Source: Narthecium ossifragum (taxonomy: Eukaryota; Streptophyta; Magnoliopsida; Dioscoreales; Nartheciaceae). From it: a DNA stretch of 64,000 bases. The position numbers and the translations under genes are program-made. The DNA is taken from contig OY986967.1 in NCBI GenBank assembly GCA_963920575.1, positions 26,730,137-26,794,136 of the forward strand. Reading direction: 5' to 3'. Shown piece after piece: positions 9,680 to 20,903 of the stretch (position 1 is the first letter of the stretch; the number at the start of each line of letters is the position of its first letter). Under the pieces are notes generated by a model that searched no databases, was not told the origin of the DNA, and worked only from the letters and a program-made list of their open reading frames with translations.

Positions 9680-11413
9680 TGTCACCGGGAAAAATAAGGG
9701 AACAAAATTTTCTCGCTTACTTGTCCGATGATGGCGCCAAGAGACCCCCTCGTTGAGCCCTGCACACCGCCGCCGAGCGCCCTCACGCTGCTTGTGCTCC
9801 GCTCGCACGTCGTCTGTACGCCGTCTGTGCACCGCCTGCGCACTCCGCCTGATAGCCCGATCGCCTCTTGACCAGCTCTCTTTTTCGCCTTGCACACACA
9901 CAAGACTCACACGAATATGGGTAAGGGATGAGATCCCAACTCCTTTATGGACTAATGATTACAAAAGCACTCTTCTCTCACCCCTAACCCTTTGGAGTAC
10001 AATCACTCTCAATATAAGAAGCTCTCACCCCAAAACCCTAAAATCTCGCCTCACAATCCGCTGTAGATGACGACTCCAAAACCCAACACTTGGGTTGCTC
10101 AACCTGTGAGCTGGCCCATGACCCATATGACCCTCTCTCAACGTCTAGCCAAAGCCTCCCCTAAAGCCTAGATGCGAGAGCCTTTCATCCTGTGATCATG
10201 CCCCTCCTCATCCTCATCTCAACATCTAGCCACAGCCTCCCCTAAGGCCTAGATGCCAAAGCCTTTGATGATCTGATCTCCACTCTCAACATCTAGCCAT
10301 AGCCTCCCCTAAGGCCTAGATGCCAAAGCCCTGATCTCTCATGATCATCCCTTGATCATGATCTCCCATGATGCCAAACACCTTGGCCGCCCTACTCCTT
10401 ATATAGAGGAATAGTCCTTGACTTGCTCCAACAAGCCACTCCCCTAGTCCAACTCAAAGTCCTAGGCTTCATGCATATCCAATCATGCAATCAGCCAATT
10501 ACAAAGCTTCCTAGCCTATTTGGACTCTTACATGAGTTAAGACTTGCTTTAAGATAGCCATGACCACAACTTGAATCAAAATAGGACTCCTTCCTATTCG
10601 TCCGCGCCAACAGCAACTTTCCCTGTGCCAAACTTGATATTCCCCGTGTCATCACCTATTCCAAGTCGAATGCACGTGAGACATTTGAATTTGCTCGGCT
10701 GGATTGGCCTCCAAGGCATATCCACCCCGCGTGGCGCGCCGTCTCCTAGTCCAACTCGGAGTCGCGCGTCATCTTCAAATTCTTCGGTGTCAAAACAGTT
10801 TCTGACCGCGTCATCCATCGTGGAGCTTCCATCCCAAGTGGAATTAGATGATTAGCCCGCGTGGCTTGCTCTCTAGCACTTATCGCATCAGCCCATGCAA
10901 GCCAAGTCCTAGTCCGACTAGGACTAGGCTTCCTGAGCGCGTCGCGCACGCGCTCCGCGCGCTCTCTTGCGTGCTGCACGCACGCTCGACCCGCGCGCCC
11001 TTCTTGGTCGCCTTGGTGCGTGTCCCGCTCGCCTCCCGAGCGTGTCATGCTCTGCTGGACTTGCGCTGCACCGCGTCCTAGCGCGCCGTCTTCCTCCTTG
11101 GCCTGGTCCGTCGTGCCATGCTCAGAATTCGTCGCGCCATCTTTGGGGAAATGTCGTCTAGCCTCGTTCAAGGATGTTTGCACATGCGATCATGATGTTT
11201 CCATGCTGCCCATGGCTTGGTGTGATGCACTGCGCCATGGCCTTGGTCATGGCCCATGTCAACTCCGGCTGACACGCGTCTCGTTCGATAGGATTCCTTC
11301 ATGGCTCGCCAAGTTCTGCTTTGGTTCGGTCCGCCGTGCCATTTTCTACTTTCGCCATACCATCTTCAAGATCTCTCGTGCCATGGTCGTGTCATGGGCT
11401 CCAGCCCCTGACA
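9680..11413 (-). mobile_element. Solo LTR E, 1734 bp, TSD GAAGG
   Basis: It starts TGTCACCGGG and ends CCCCTGACA (TG...CA). It is flanked by perfect 5-bp direct repeats GAAGG at 9675-9679 and 11414-11418. The uninterrupted site is visible in the second copy of the local duplication near 12460-12470, which confirms insertion. There is no internal gag-pol. A TATATAAG box on the minus strand (10398-10405) suggests minus orientation. GC content is high in 10560-11400, giving long meaningless open frames. Three ~80-bp tandem units lie at 10136-10335. Confidence 0.9.
10136..10335. repeat. Three tandem ~80-bp units inside LTR E
   Basis: Each unit carries AACATCTAGCCA, then AGCCTCCCCTAAGGCCTAGA, then TGCCAAAGCC, with variable spacers rich in ATGATC. 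Such U3 subrepeats are common in plant LTRs. Confidence 0.75.
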
Positions 11414-11608
11414 GAAGGGTTACTTTTTAAATGACCTCCAACTTTTTCGAGGAAATGACATTACATGAAATATAATATTTAATATTTTTGAGGGTGAAAT
11501 ATGGCACCATTAACCCAAACAACTTCCGCTTGGAGTGAAAAAAAAGAATGGACTTCTAGCTTAAGTACCAAATAATGAAAATGAAAATAGAATAGAAGGC
11601 AAGAAGAG

Positions 11609-11775
11609 TTTTTTTTTTTTTTTTTTGATGAGTTGAGCCGATAGACTAAGAGTTACAACAAACTACAAAATACAATCCAGGGCCTCCAACCCATCCTCAC
11701 ATGACCAAGCGAAGCACGCTTGCAGCCTACGACAGTAGCCTGCAACGCCTTATATCTGCTTACAATTACTAGATT
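11609..11775 (-). mobile_element. Short LINE 3'-end fragment
   Basis: An 18-base T run (11609-11626) followed by GATGAGTTGAGCC matches the 3' terminus of the LINE at 42762 (T run, then GATGAGATGAGCC). Only the terminal portion is recognisable. The right boundary is uncertain. Confidence 0.5.
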
Positions 11776-12113
11776 TATGAAAGGTAAAGTACTTTTTACT
11801 ACCCTCAATTTTGGCTAATACGCAATTTGCTACCTTATATTTTAAAAAGGTACATTTTGGTACTCCCAACGTTTGAGTAAGGTGCATTTTTGTTGTCGCC
11901 GTTAGGAAAAAGTGACGGAAACCGATCACATGTGATCACATGAGCAATATTCGCCATCTTCCTACGCCCTGAAGCTGGCTGGGCAGTACCAGCTGGTTTT
12001 TCAAACATGGTCGCCCCCATTAGAGGCCTGCTCCCTACCCTGCTCCTCCTTTTCTTCTTCCTCTTCGTCCTTTTCTTCTTCGTCTTCTTCTTCCTCTTCT
12101 TCTTTGAGCATTT

Positions 12114-12597
12114 TTATAGATGCTCCGATAGAGGTGGCAGTAAGTTTTGTTGATGGGAAACAAATGAGGAGGTTGAAGATGAAAACAATAATTAGCATCA
12201 TTTTCTATTCTCAATTTATGCTAAATACACAATTCATTCTATAATACTGACAATATCATATTTAATATTCCTGAGAATATAATGATAGTTTCAAAAGTTT
12301 CCTTTAGTTTGATTAACAGATTTAATTATGGAAAAGACTGAGAAATGACAAATATATCTTGAGATATTAAAACAAATATATTTAAGGGTATTTAAAATAT
12401 ATATTATAATTTTCAATCATAATTAAGACAATTAATTGGATGGTTACGACTGCGTGTCGGATGGAAGGATACTTTTCAAACGACCTCCAACTTTTTCGAG
12501 GAAATGACATTACATGAAAGATAATATATAATATTTTTGAGGGTGAAATATGGCACCATTAACCCAAACAACTTCCGCTTGGAGTGAAAAAAAAGAA
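12114..12597. repeat. Local duplication, copy 2 (uninterrupted)
   Basis: This is homologous to 9315-9679 plus 11419-11550. It shows the site before insertion of solo LTR E: GGATGGAAGG runs directly into ATACTTTTCAAACGACC. Confidence 0.85.
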
Positions 12598-13165
12598 ACG
12601 AGAAGGGTCAATAGGGGCTAAAAAAAATAGGGTTTGGCAGTAGGTCTCATTTTATTTTTCATATGGCAATAGAGGCAATGAGACGAAAATGCCCCTACCC
12701 CTAGTAAACCCCCAGTCCTCAGTCCCTCTACTCCTTCCCTCTCGTAGCCGAGCTCCGCCAACGCCGGATCTCCTTCGCCGTCGGAGATCCTCCAATGTCG
12801 TTCCCAATCCCTATAGTCTCCAATCTCCTCCAATCTCCATCTCTCGCTCGCTCTCCCCGTCCAAATCCTTCGTCGCCGTCGCCGGATGTCCTCCATCGCC
12901 ACATTACAATCATTTCAACTATATACCAATTTGAAATGAACCAATTGAGTTGAAAATATGAACCAATTTTCACCTACTTTGTTTTTTAACTATGTACCAA
13001 TTTTCATCATTATATGAGTTGAAAATGTTGGTTAATAATAGTAGTTGGAAGCTTCAGCAGTTCAATTAACTCAAAAAGAAAGAGAGTTGCTTCAGGAAAA
13101 AGTAAAATCATCATCCACTACAATTAGCAACTAGATCTAAGGCTCCTGTTGGTAAAATGAGACAA
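12598..13165. other. Intergenic, short GC-rich patch, no gene supported
   Basis: The left end resembles, in inverse orientation, the sequence at 49957-49995 (CAATAGGGGCTAAAA type motif), so a related small transposon end may be present. The 12690-12900 stretch is C/T-rich with open frames but no recognisable domain. Confidence 0.3.
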
Positions 13166-13169
13166 GAGT

Positions 13170-13510
13170 ACAAGACTCTTTTTAGCTATATACAAAGAAT
13201 ACAAACCATTCCATATGGTTTAACACACATATAAATAATACAAAACTCATTTCAACTATATACAAAGAATACAAACCATTCCATATGGTTTAACATAGTT
13301 ACAAAGAATACAAGACTCATTCTAGCTACATACAAAGACTACAAACCATTCCAAATGGTTTAATACACATTCAAAAAGGTACAAAACTCATTTCAGCTGG
13401 TATCTTTCTTTCTTTGATTAGCTACATACAAAGACTACAAACCATTCCAAACCATTCCAAATGGTTTAATACACATACAAAAAAATACAAAACTCATTTC
13501 AGCTGGTATC
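13170..13510. repeat. Tandem repeat of ~70-bp units (4-5 copies)
   Basis: Imperfect units contain CATACAAAGAATACAAACC, then ATTCCATATGGTTTAACAC, then TACAAAACTCATTTCAGC. The array ends next to the aminopeptidase fragment and is A/T-rich. Confidence 0.75.
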
Positions 13511-13539
13511 TATCTTTCTTTGATAGCACTTGTATAGTC

Positions 13540-13675
13540 CAAGACCAGGAGCCTTCATTAAGCCACAAATCCATGTTGCGAAGCCTTCATTAAGCCACAA
13601 ATCCGTCCACCATTCCATCGTTACAAGATTTCCAAACCATTGATGTGCTACCTCATGTGCAACTACGGTTGCAAT
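13540..13675 (-). pseudogene. M1 aminopeptidase exon fragment (plant APM1/puromycin-sensitive type)
   Basis: The minus strand reads [20 protein letters not shown], then [14 protein letters not shown]. This is the catalytic signature of M1 zinc aminopeptidases: HEVAH is the HExxH zinc motif and the E of NEGF is the third zinc ligand. A splice acceptor (TTTTTCAG) lies immediately before the exon at 13676-13677, so intron structure is kept. No other exons are nearby. After FATW the sequence restarts with a near-exact copy of GGATTTGTGGCTTAATGAAG, a roughly 32-bp slip duplication that destroys the exon's end. It is a gene fragment, most likely captured by or left from a transposon. Confidence 0.8.
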
Positions 13676-14015
13676 CTGAAAAATAAACCTGAGACTCAGG
13701 AATACTGCATTACAAACTTTAAGCATATATGAAGCAAAATCAGGGAAATTGTTCAACCGGAGATTAACTAAAATCGAGCATCTAAAGGTCAGTTGAAGAT
13801 GATCTTTCTACAAAAAATTGCTGAAGCCATGTAAATGGCGAAACTGTAGCACTGGAAAGCACCGGAAAGTTATAAAAAAAAAATTCAAATCTTAATATGT
13901 TGGAAGAATAAGTACCCATTCTTAGTTTGCAGCTGCAGAAAATTGTTCACATATAGCAATGCTGTATCGACCCATAAATCTCCATTGCACCACTAGAGAA
14001 ATCAGGGATCACAAC

Positions 14016-14440
14016 CATGGAAGAGGCGCGGTGGCGGCGGTGGAGGGGATGCAGCATCAACCCATGGAAGAGGCGCGGTGGCGGCAGTGGAGGGGATGCA
14101 GCATGAACCCATGGAAGAGGTGCGGTAGCGGCGGCCGCGATGAGAAGGAGATGCTTGGGCGGCGACGAGGACGAGATGCGACGGCGGCAATGGATCCAGC
14201 GCCCTCGACGAGGAGGAGATGCTGGGATGGCGGTGGCGGCGGCCGCGATGAGAAGGAGATGCTTGGGCGGCGACGAGGACGAAATGCGACGGCGGCGATG
14301 GATCCAGCGCCCTCGACGAGGAGGAGATGCTAGGATGGCGATGAGGAGGAGATGGCGGGCGACGAGAAGGAGATGCTGGGATGGCGATGAGGAGGTGATG
14401 GCGAGCGACGAGGAGGGGATGCGGTAGCAGGCGGCGATGG
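14016..14440. repeat. GC-rich tandem repeats
   Basis: First come three ~46-bp units with ACCCATGGAAGAGGCGCGGT and GGAGGGGATGCAGC, then two ~105-bp units with GAGAAGGAGATGCTTGGGCG and AATGGATCCAGCGCCCTCGA, then GGCGATGAGGAGG-type units. Long open frames on both strands are repeat artefacts. Confidence 0.75.
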
Positions 14441-14524
14441 ATGGTGTCGCAACGGCGGGTGGCGATGGATGGGAGGGCGACGATGGTAGGAGTTGAAGTG
14501 TGAGAGAGAGGAATCGAGAGATTT

Positions 14525-14750
14525 AGGGATTCCGAGTCAACGTCGTTGGTTTTAATCCGAGCCAGCTCAGCCTCAATTGGCTTGAATTCGGCTCGGAATC
14601 CAGTCAGCAACTTACTAATGAGCTGGCAAGATCCACACTTTTGGATAGAAATGATCAAATCCTGAGCGTAGGTATGATGGTAGTATCTAAAACCTGGGTA
14701 TGACCTAAACAGCACTCGATTGGCTATGCTGTAATCTTGTTTAAATTATT
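14525..14750 (-). pseudogene. Unidentified coding-like fragment
   Basis: The minus strand holds about 65 codons with non-repetitive, protein-like composition, including RSYPGFRYYHHTYAQDL, QKCGSCQLISKLLTGF and FKPIEAELARIKTN. The frame then enters the GC-rich repeat. I do not recognise the source. Codon and residue composition differ from the surrounding repeats, which suggests a real exon remnant. Confidence 0.3.
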
Positions 14751-15450
14751 TCAAGCAGAACGAAGAAATAAAATAAAGATAGATAATTGCCTTGGGTTTA
14801 TTTGCTCTTAGGTATATTGCCTGACATTGACATGGTCGGATGGATCACACTGCGTAAGAAGTCCTACAGTAGTTAAGATTGCAGGACCGAAAGCAATGTG
14901 AGATGCAGTAAGTTTTTTCTCAAATCGTTGAAACCAAATATAAAGGCAAGCTCTCTCAGTTTGATCGATCAAAAGACCTGGTTGGATGGAAATGGAAGTT
15001 TATGATTGTTGCTTAACTATTAAGCAGAGGGCCTGCATCAATGGCTAATTCAAATGTCATTCAAATTTACGGAGTAAATAAGGGTAAGGGGCGGGAGGTC
15101 AAAATTATGATCTTAATAGGGCAGTAAATATTAGCGCCCTTTTCTCAAGGCATTAAGTCCACTTAGTTGATAAAAATACACAATTACCCCTCTTTCTTCA
15201 GCCATCACCTCTCCTCCGGCGAAGTCCACTTCTCCAGCCAAGCTACACGCTTGCATCACCCCGACGAGCTCCACCCTCCTCCATTGAAACCGTGGCCACC
15301 GGCGGCATCCCTCCTCCACTCCGTCGCCCCCCCCGACCTCCCCAAGGTCCCCTACATCGACGCCACCCTTCCTAGTCACCGGCAACCTCCACCTCGAGCT
15401 CGGCCGCCGCCCGACCTCTTCGGCCGTCCACCTCGCCGAGATCCTCCCCC

Positions 15451-16300
<850 letters not shown>

Positions 16301-16500
16301 NNNNNNNNNNNNNNNNNNNNNNNNNNNNNNNNNNNNNNNNNNNNNNNNNNNNNNNNNNNNNNNNNNNNNNNNNNNNNNNNNNNNNNNNNNNNNNNNNNNN
16401 NNNNNNNNNNNNNNNNNNNNNNNNNNNNNNNNNNNNNNNNNNNNNNNNNNNNNNNNNNNNNNNNNNNNNNNNNNNNNNNNNNNNNNNNNNNNNNNNNNNN
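16301..16500. other. Assembly gap (200 N)
   Basis: Exactly 200 N characters, a typical placeholder, so the true distance is unknown. Both edges are repetitive. Confidence 0.99.
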
Positions 16501-16640
16501 ACTTTGGAATATTTGGTAATTACTTTTCAATATTTGTAGTTACTTTCCCAATATTTGGTAGTTACTTCCGTTATTTTGTAGTCACTTTCCAATATTTGGT
16601 AACCACTTTTCAATATTTAGTAATTACTTTCAAAAAAAAT
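16501..16640. repeat. Degenerate ~22-bp tandem repeat at gap edge
   Basis: Repeats of TTTCCAATATTTGGTAGTTAC, with changes, run from the gap and decay into T-rich sequence by about 16900. The array probably caused the gap. Confidence 0.7.
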
Positions 16641-18342
16641 TCTGCAAAATTTTTCTATATTCCATTAATTTTTCCTACTTTTCTACCATTTTTCCTATTT
16701 TTCCGCGTATTTTTCTATTTTCCGTTAATTTTTTCTACTTTTCAGTAATTTCCTTTTTACCGTTAATGGCTGCTCCCAAAAAAAATTCCAAATTTTTTTT
16801 ATGTTTTTCGGTATTTTTTTATACTTTTCTACCATTTTTCTCATTTTTTCCGGCAATTTTCTTATTTTCTGGTATTTTTCCTCTATTTGTTAGTATTTTC
16901 TTTTTTTACTTTAAATGCCCGTATTAATGCATGCATCCAGTCATAAGTGGATGCATGCATGCCTTTTCTGTATTGGGAATAGGTGTATGTATTGCCAACC
17001 ACTCCAATTAATGCCAACCAACTAATTCAAAAACTATTCATCCATCTCCCATTTGAAAAAATGCATAAAGAGATAAAAAAGTACAGCTGTCCACAAAAGA
17101 AACTAAATACCTTCAAATTTTTCAAGAAGACTAAATAGCAAACAACTCCTCCCAAAGAGACTAAACGCCAATTTTCCCTAAAAGAATACCAAAATACAAC
17201 TTGGATCATAATGAATCAGCCATGCTTGGTACGGGAATAATTAGGGTCTCATACTTATCCTTAAATTTTTTTTTCGTATCCCAAATAATCATTATTCATT
17301 TATTCTCATTCCATCTACTACTATTATTCATTATTCATTTATTTCCACTTTTCCTTACCCCTTATTTCAGATTTATTAACTTCAAAATCCTTTAATCCAG
17401 AATAACTTATTCCCATACCAAACGTCTACTATTATCATGGAAAAGTACATTGCAACGTCGCAATCATAACCACAACCACAATCACAAGTCCCCAATAATG
17501 ATTCGAATCCGAGGCGTAGGTGACCGCTATAAAATTCTCAATGAGGAATATTCGAACACAAAATTCCATTTCATCCACAGCCCAACGTCATAATAATCTG
17601 AACCCATGATCTCACATAAGAGGTCGCAAGTCAACTACCAATCCAAGTCTTGGATTGCTAATGACATTTGCCTGTCTATCATCCTCGCGATCGTGATAAC
17701 AAGTCAACAAAGGCACCTTCCGTCCCAGCTACCTACTCGGTCAGAGACGGGGTTTTCAGGAAATTAAGCTGATAAATAGCTCTATATTTGTGCATTAACG
17801 TAGCTCCTCAGACCATCCTCACGATCTCCTCGCCTCTCCGGTTGCCGGCGTCACCAGCGTATGTCTCTCTCCCTCGTCCGGCCAAATCTGTATATTTTCC
17901 ATCTATTTCTCAATCTGTTTTCTCTATGCCGCCTAAAGCAATTCTTGTTAAGTACTTTAGCTGAAGATCATTAATTTCTTTGGTGATAGAATCATGTCTT
18001 AATTCCCTCCTTTATTTTAAGTCTCCAATATCAATGAAGACCGTTAATTTCTCTTTTGTTTTGTTTTAGTCCACTTATTTCATACTAGAAGATTGATCGT
18101 CCTGTAAATTAATGTGTGTAGATATATCCTCGTTAGGATTGGGTAATTGCTATACTTATCAGAATATTGTGGGGATGAGTTTTAAAAAATCTTAAGATAC
18201 ACTAATGTATTTATGAATATAGAACATCTTTTATTTTTATTTTTTCTATAGAGTTATTTACTATCGGAACGCTCGTGATCAAAATATTATGATCCATGTA
18301 ATTAGTAGTGAAGTTAGGATTATTTTCTGTATTATGTAAACA
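16641..18342. other. AT-rich intergenic region, no gene supported
   Basis: T-rich low complexity to about 16920, then ordinary AT-rich sequence. Around 17810-17875 there is a short GC-rich stretch ending in a possible splice donor (GCGTATGT), which could be a relic first exon, but nothing downstream supports a gene. Confidence 0.4.
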
Positions 18343-18472
18343 TTTTAGGCAATCAATGAGTTATAGATTTATGGATTTCTTTTCTGGGGTTGGGGTGGGT
18401 ATTTTACAATGGGATGATGATGGAGTGATAATTTTTGCCCAATATAGGGCGGCTTTGAGAACGATTTTCTCT
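18343..18472. repeat. Third, partial copy of the NLR unit, piece 1
   Basis: The stretch AGTTATAGATTTATGG, then GGGGTTGGGGTGGGTATTTT, then GGGCGGCTTTGAGAACGATT matches 3085-3200 in unit 1 and 36985-37100 in unit 2. The homology resumes at 27370-27528 and 35072-35223, beyond later insertions. No NLR sequence was found with this partial copy. Confidence 0.7.
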
Positions 18473-19729
18473 TAAATTTTTAGTTAATTGTCAATAACAC
18501 CAGTTTAACAAAAATATTCATTAAAAATCCCATTAGTTTTGTTTTTAAGCTTAAAACCCCATCAGCTATTAGCTGTCGGGTATTAATGATTCAAAAGTCG
18601 AAATTGCCCTTCTATGCCAATCCCCTCATCTTACTTGTTACCCCCCCATCCACTCTTCTCACTTCCTGATCCCGACCAAGCACCGCCCGACGTCCCGCCT
18701 TTGCCCGGATCTCCATCGCCGGATCGCCGGAGATCCCAGCTCACGTCCATGGTTGTGCCCCGTCGTTTGCTCACCTCCCCGACCCCTCATTGCCACAACC
18801 ACTAGCTCCCTCGCCTCTCTGCCACAAACTCCACACCACCGCCTCTGCCCTCGCCGTTACATGCGTCGTCGACCACCCCGGAACCCATTGCCGTAACCCA
18901 TGGCCATTAACCCCGGCAAGCTCCCCTAGACCGCCAACACCTCCTCCATCGGAGCCGCGGCCACCTACGCCCAATCCTTACTCCAGAAGCCGCGGTGGCG
19001 GTAGCACCACGGAGACGCCATGGAAAGCTCCACCACCATGGGAGGTTGTGCCAGGGGCGATCTCGGGCTCAAGGTCCTGGATCGGAAGCAGTGGGTCAAG
19101 GAGGAGGCCATCAAAGCTGGGCCGGATACGGGCGGCACACATGGGGACGAAGGGGGATTGCGGGCGGAATATCTCGTCGGAGGGCGGCGGGCTCCGGTGG
19201 AGGTGGTGTTGGATCCAAGAGGAAGGCGGCGAGCTCCGATGGAGGTGGTGCTGGATCCAAGACGAGGGCGGATCTGGCCGGATCTGGGAGGGTGATGGAC
19301 CTCGGGCAAATCCTGGTGAGGAGGACGATCGTGCGGCGTCGATGGGCGCCGTCGGGGATGACGGGGAGCGGGGTGCTAGATCTGAAGGGGACGGCGAGTC
19401 TCAACGGCGGCTGAGCTCGAAGGGGTGTTGTCGGTGAATAGGAGGGGCGACGTCGGTGTGAACAAGGACCCGGAGAGCGATGACAGCGAGCTCGTGGCGG
19501 TGGAGAGAGGCGACGACAAGGTCGCGGCGACGGCGAGGTCGAGGACGGGAAGGTCGTCGCGATGAAGGTCGTCACGATGGAGAGGAAAAGAGTAAATATG
19601 GGTTGTCTATCTTAATAAAAAGAGAAAGCTGGTAAAAAAATAGTGGAAAATGTGCAAAAAGATAAAAAAAAATTACAGAAAAAATGTCGAGGTGACTTAA
19701 GAGACTCTTGATGGAGAATTTCAGCCAAT

Positions 19730-20672
19730 TAAGTTATAATTTGAAAAGTTAAAAACATAAAAATGCATTTAAACAGATGAAAATGCATTTAAACATATGA
19801 AAACGCATGTAAAAGATGAAAATGATTTTAGAAAGATAAAAATAAATTTAAAAAGATGAAAATGAATTTAGAAAGATGAAAATGAATTTAGAAGGATGAA
19901 AATGAAAGAAAGATGAAAATGAAAATGAATTTAGAAAGATGAAAATGAATTTAGAAAGATGAAAATGCAGTTAGAAAGATGAAAATGAAGTTAAAAAGAT
20001 GAAAATGAATTTAGAAAGATGAAAATGAATTTAGAAAGATGAAAATGAAGTTAAAAAGATGAAAATGAGCTGAAAAAGATGAAAATGAGCTGACAAAAAT
20101 GAAAATGCAGAAAAGATGAAAATGAATTTAGAAATATGAAAATGCATGTGAAAAGATGAAAATGAATTTAGAAAGATAAAAATGAACTTAAAAAGATGAA
20201 AATGAATTTAAAAAGATGAAAATGAATTTTAAAAGATTAAAATATATTTAAAAAGATGAAAATGCATTTAAAAAGATGAAAATGAATTTAGAAAGATGAA
20301 AATAAATTCAGAACGATGAAAATGAATTGAGAAAGATGAAAATGAATTTAGAAAGATGAAAATGAATTTAGAAAGATGAAAATGAATTTAGAAAGGTGAA
20401 AATACATTTAGAAAGATGAAAATGAATTTAGAAAGATGAAAATGAATGTAGAAAGATGAAAATGAATTTTAAAAAATGAAAATGAATTTAGAAAGATGAA
20501 AATGAATTTGGAAAGATGAAAATACATTTAGAAAGATGAAAATGCATTTAAAAATATGGAAATGAATTTAGAAAGATGGAAATGAATTTTGAAAGATGAA
20601 AATAACTTTAGAAAGATGAAAATACATCTAGAAAGATAAAATAAAATTAAAAAAGATGAAAATAGATTTAAA
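19730..20672. repeat. 20-bp AT-rich minisatellite, about 45 units
   Basis: The consensus unit is GATGAAAATGAATTTAGAAA. Unit length stays close to 20 bp with a few indels. Variation is mostly in the TTTAGAAA half, while GATGAAAATG is nearly invariant. It lies inside element F1. Confidence 0.95.
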
Positions 20673-20903
20673 ATGATGGATATGGTCCTGATCAGATTGA
20701 GCTGTGACTAAGCCTGATGGGATGAATCTGATTGGTTTTGGATTAGATGAGACCTAGACTACTTGGTCGGGTTGAACCGGTTCAAGCTACTTGATTAAGT
20801 TGAACCAGCTCATGTTGAAGGGATGTGCTCGTCGGGGAAGAAGGGCGCGAGCAAGGGGGGTGGCGGCTTGACGGCGGATCTCGCTTGGGAACGGCCGGGG
20901 GAG

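Noticed and set aside
10861..11430. A 189-codon plus-strand open frame and overlapping frames
   Set aside because: It lies in the GC-rich part of solo LTR E and crosses its TSD. No domain is recognisable.
14002..14715. A 237-codon minus-strand open frame
   Set aside because: Most of it is translation of GC-rich tandem repeats (Ser/Pro/Arg-rich). Only the first ~65 codons look protein-like and are listed separately as a fragment.
17810..17875. Possible first exon with splice donor
   Set aside because: A short GC-rich stretch and GTATGT are not enough; no downstream coding sequence was found.
18790..19575. Open frames of 90-215 codons on both strands
   Set aside because: They overlap on both strands in a GC-rich stretch with ~35-bp subrepeats; no conserved motif was found.
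19730..20672. CRISPR-like regular array
   Set aside because: The units are contiguous without unique spacers and the context is a plant genome; it is a minisatellite.
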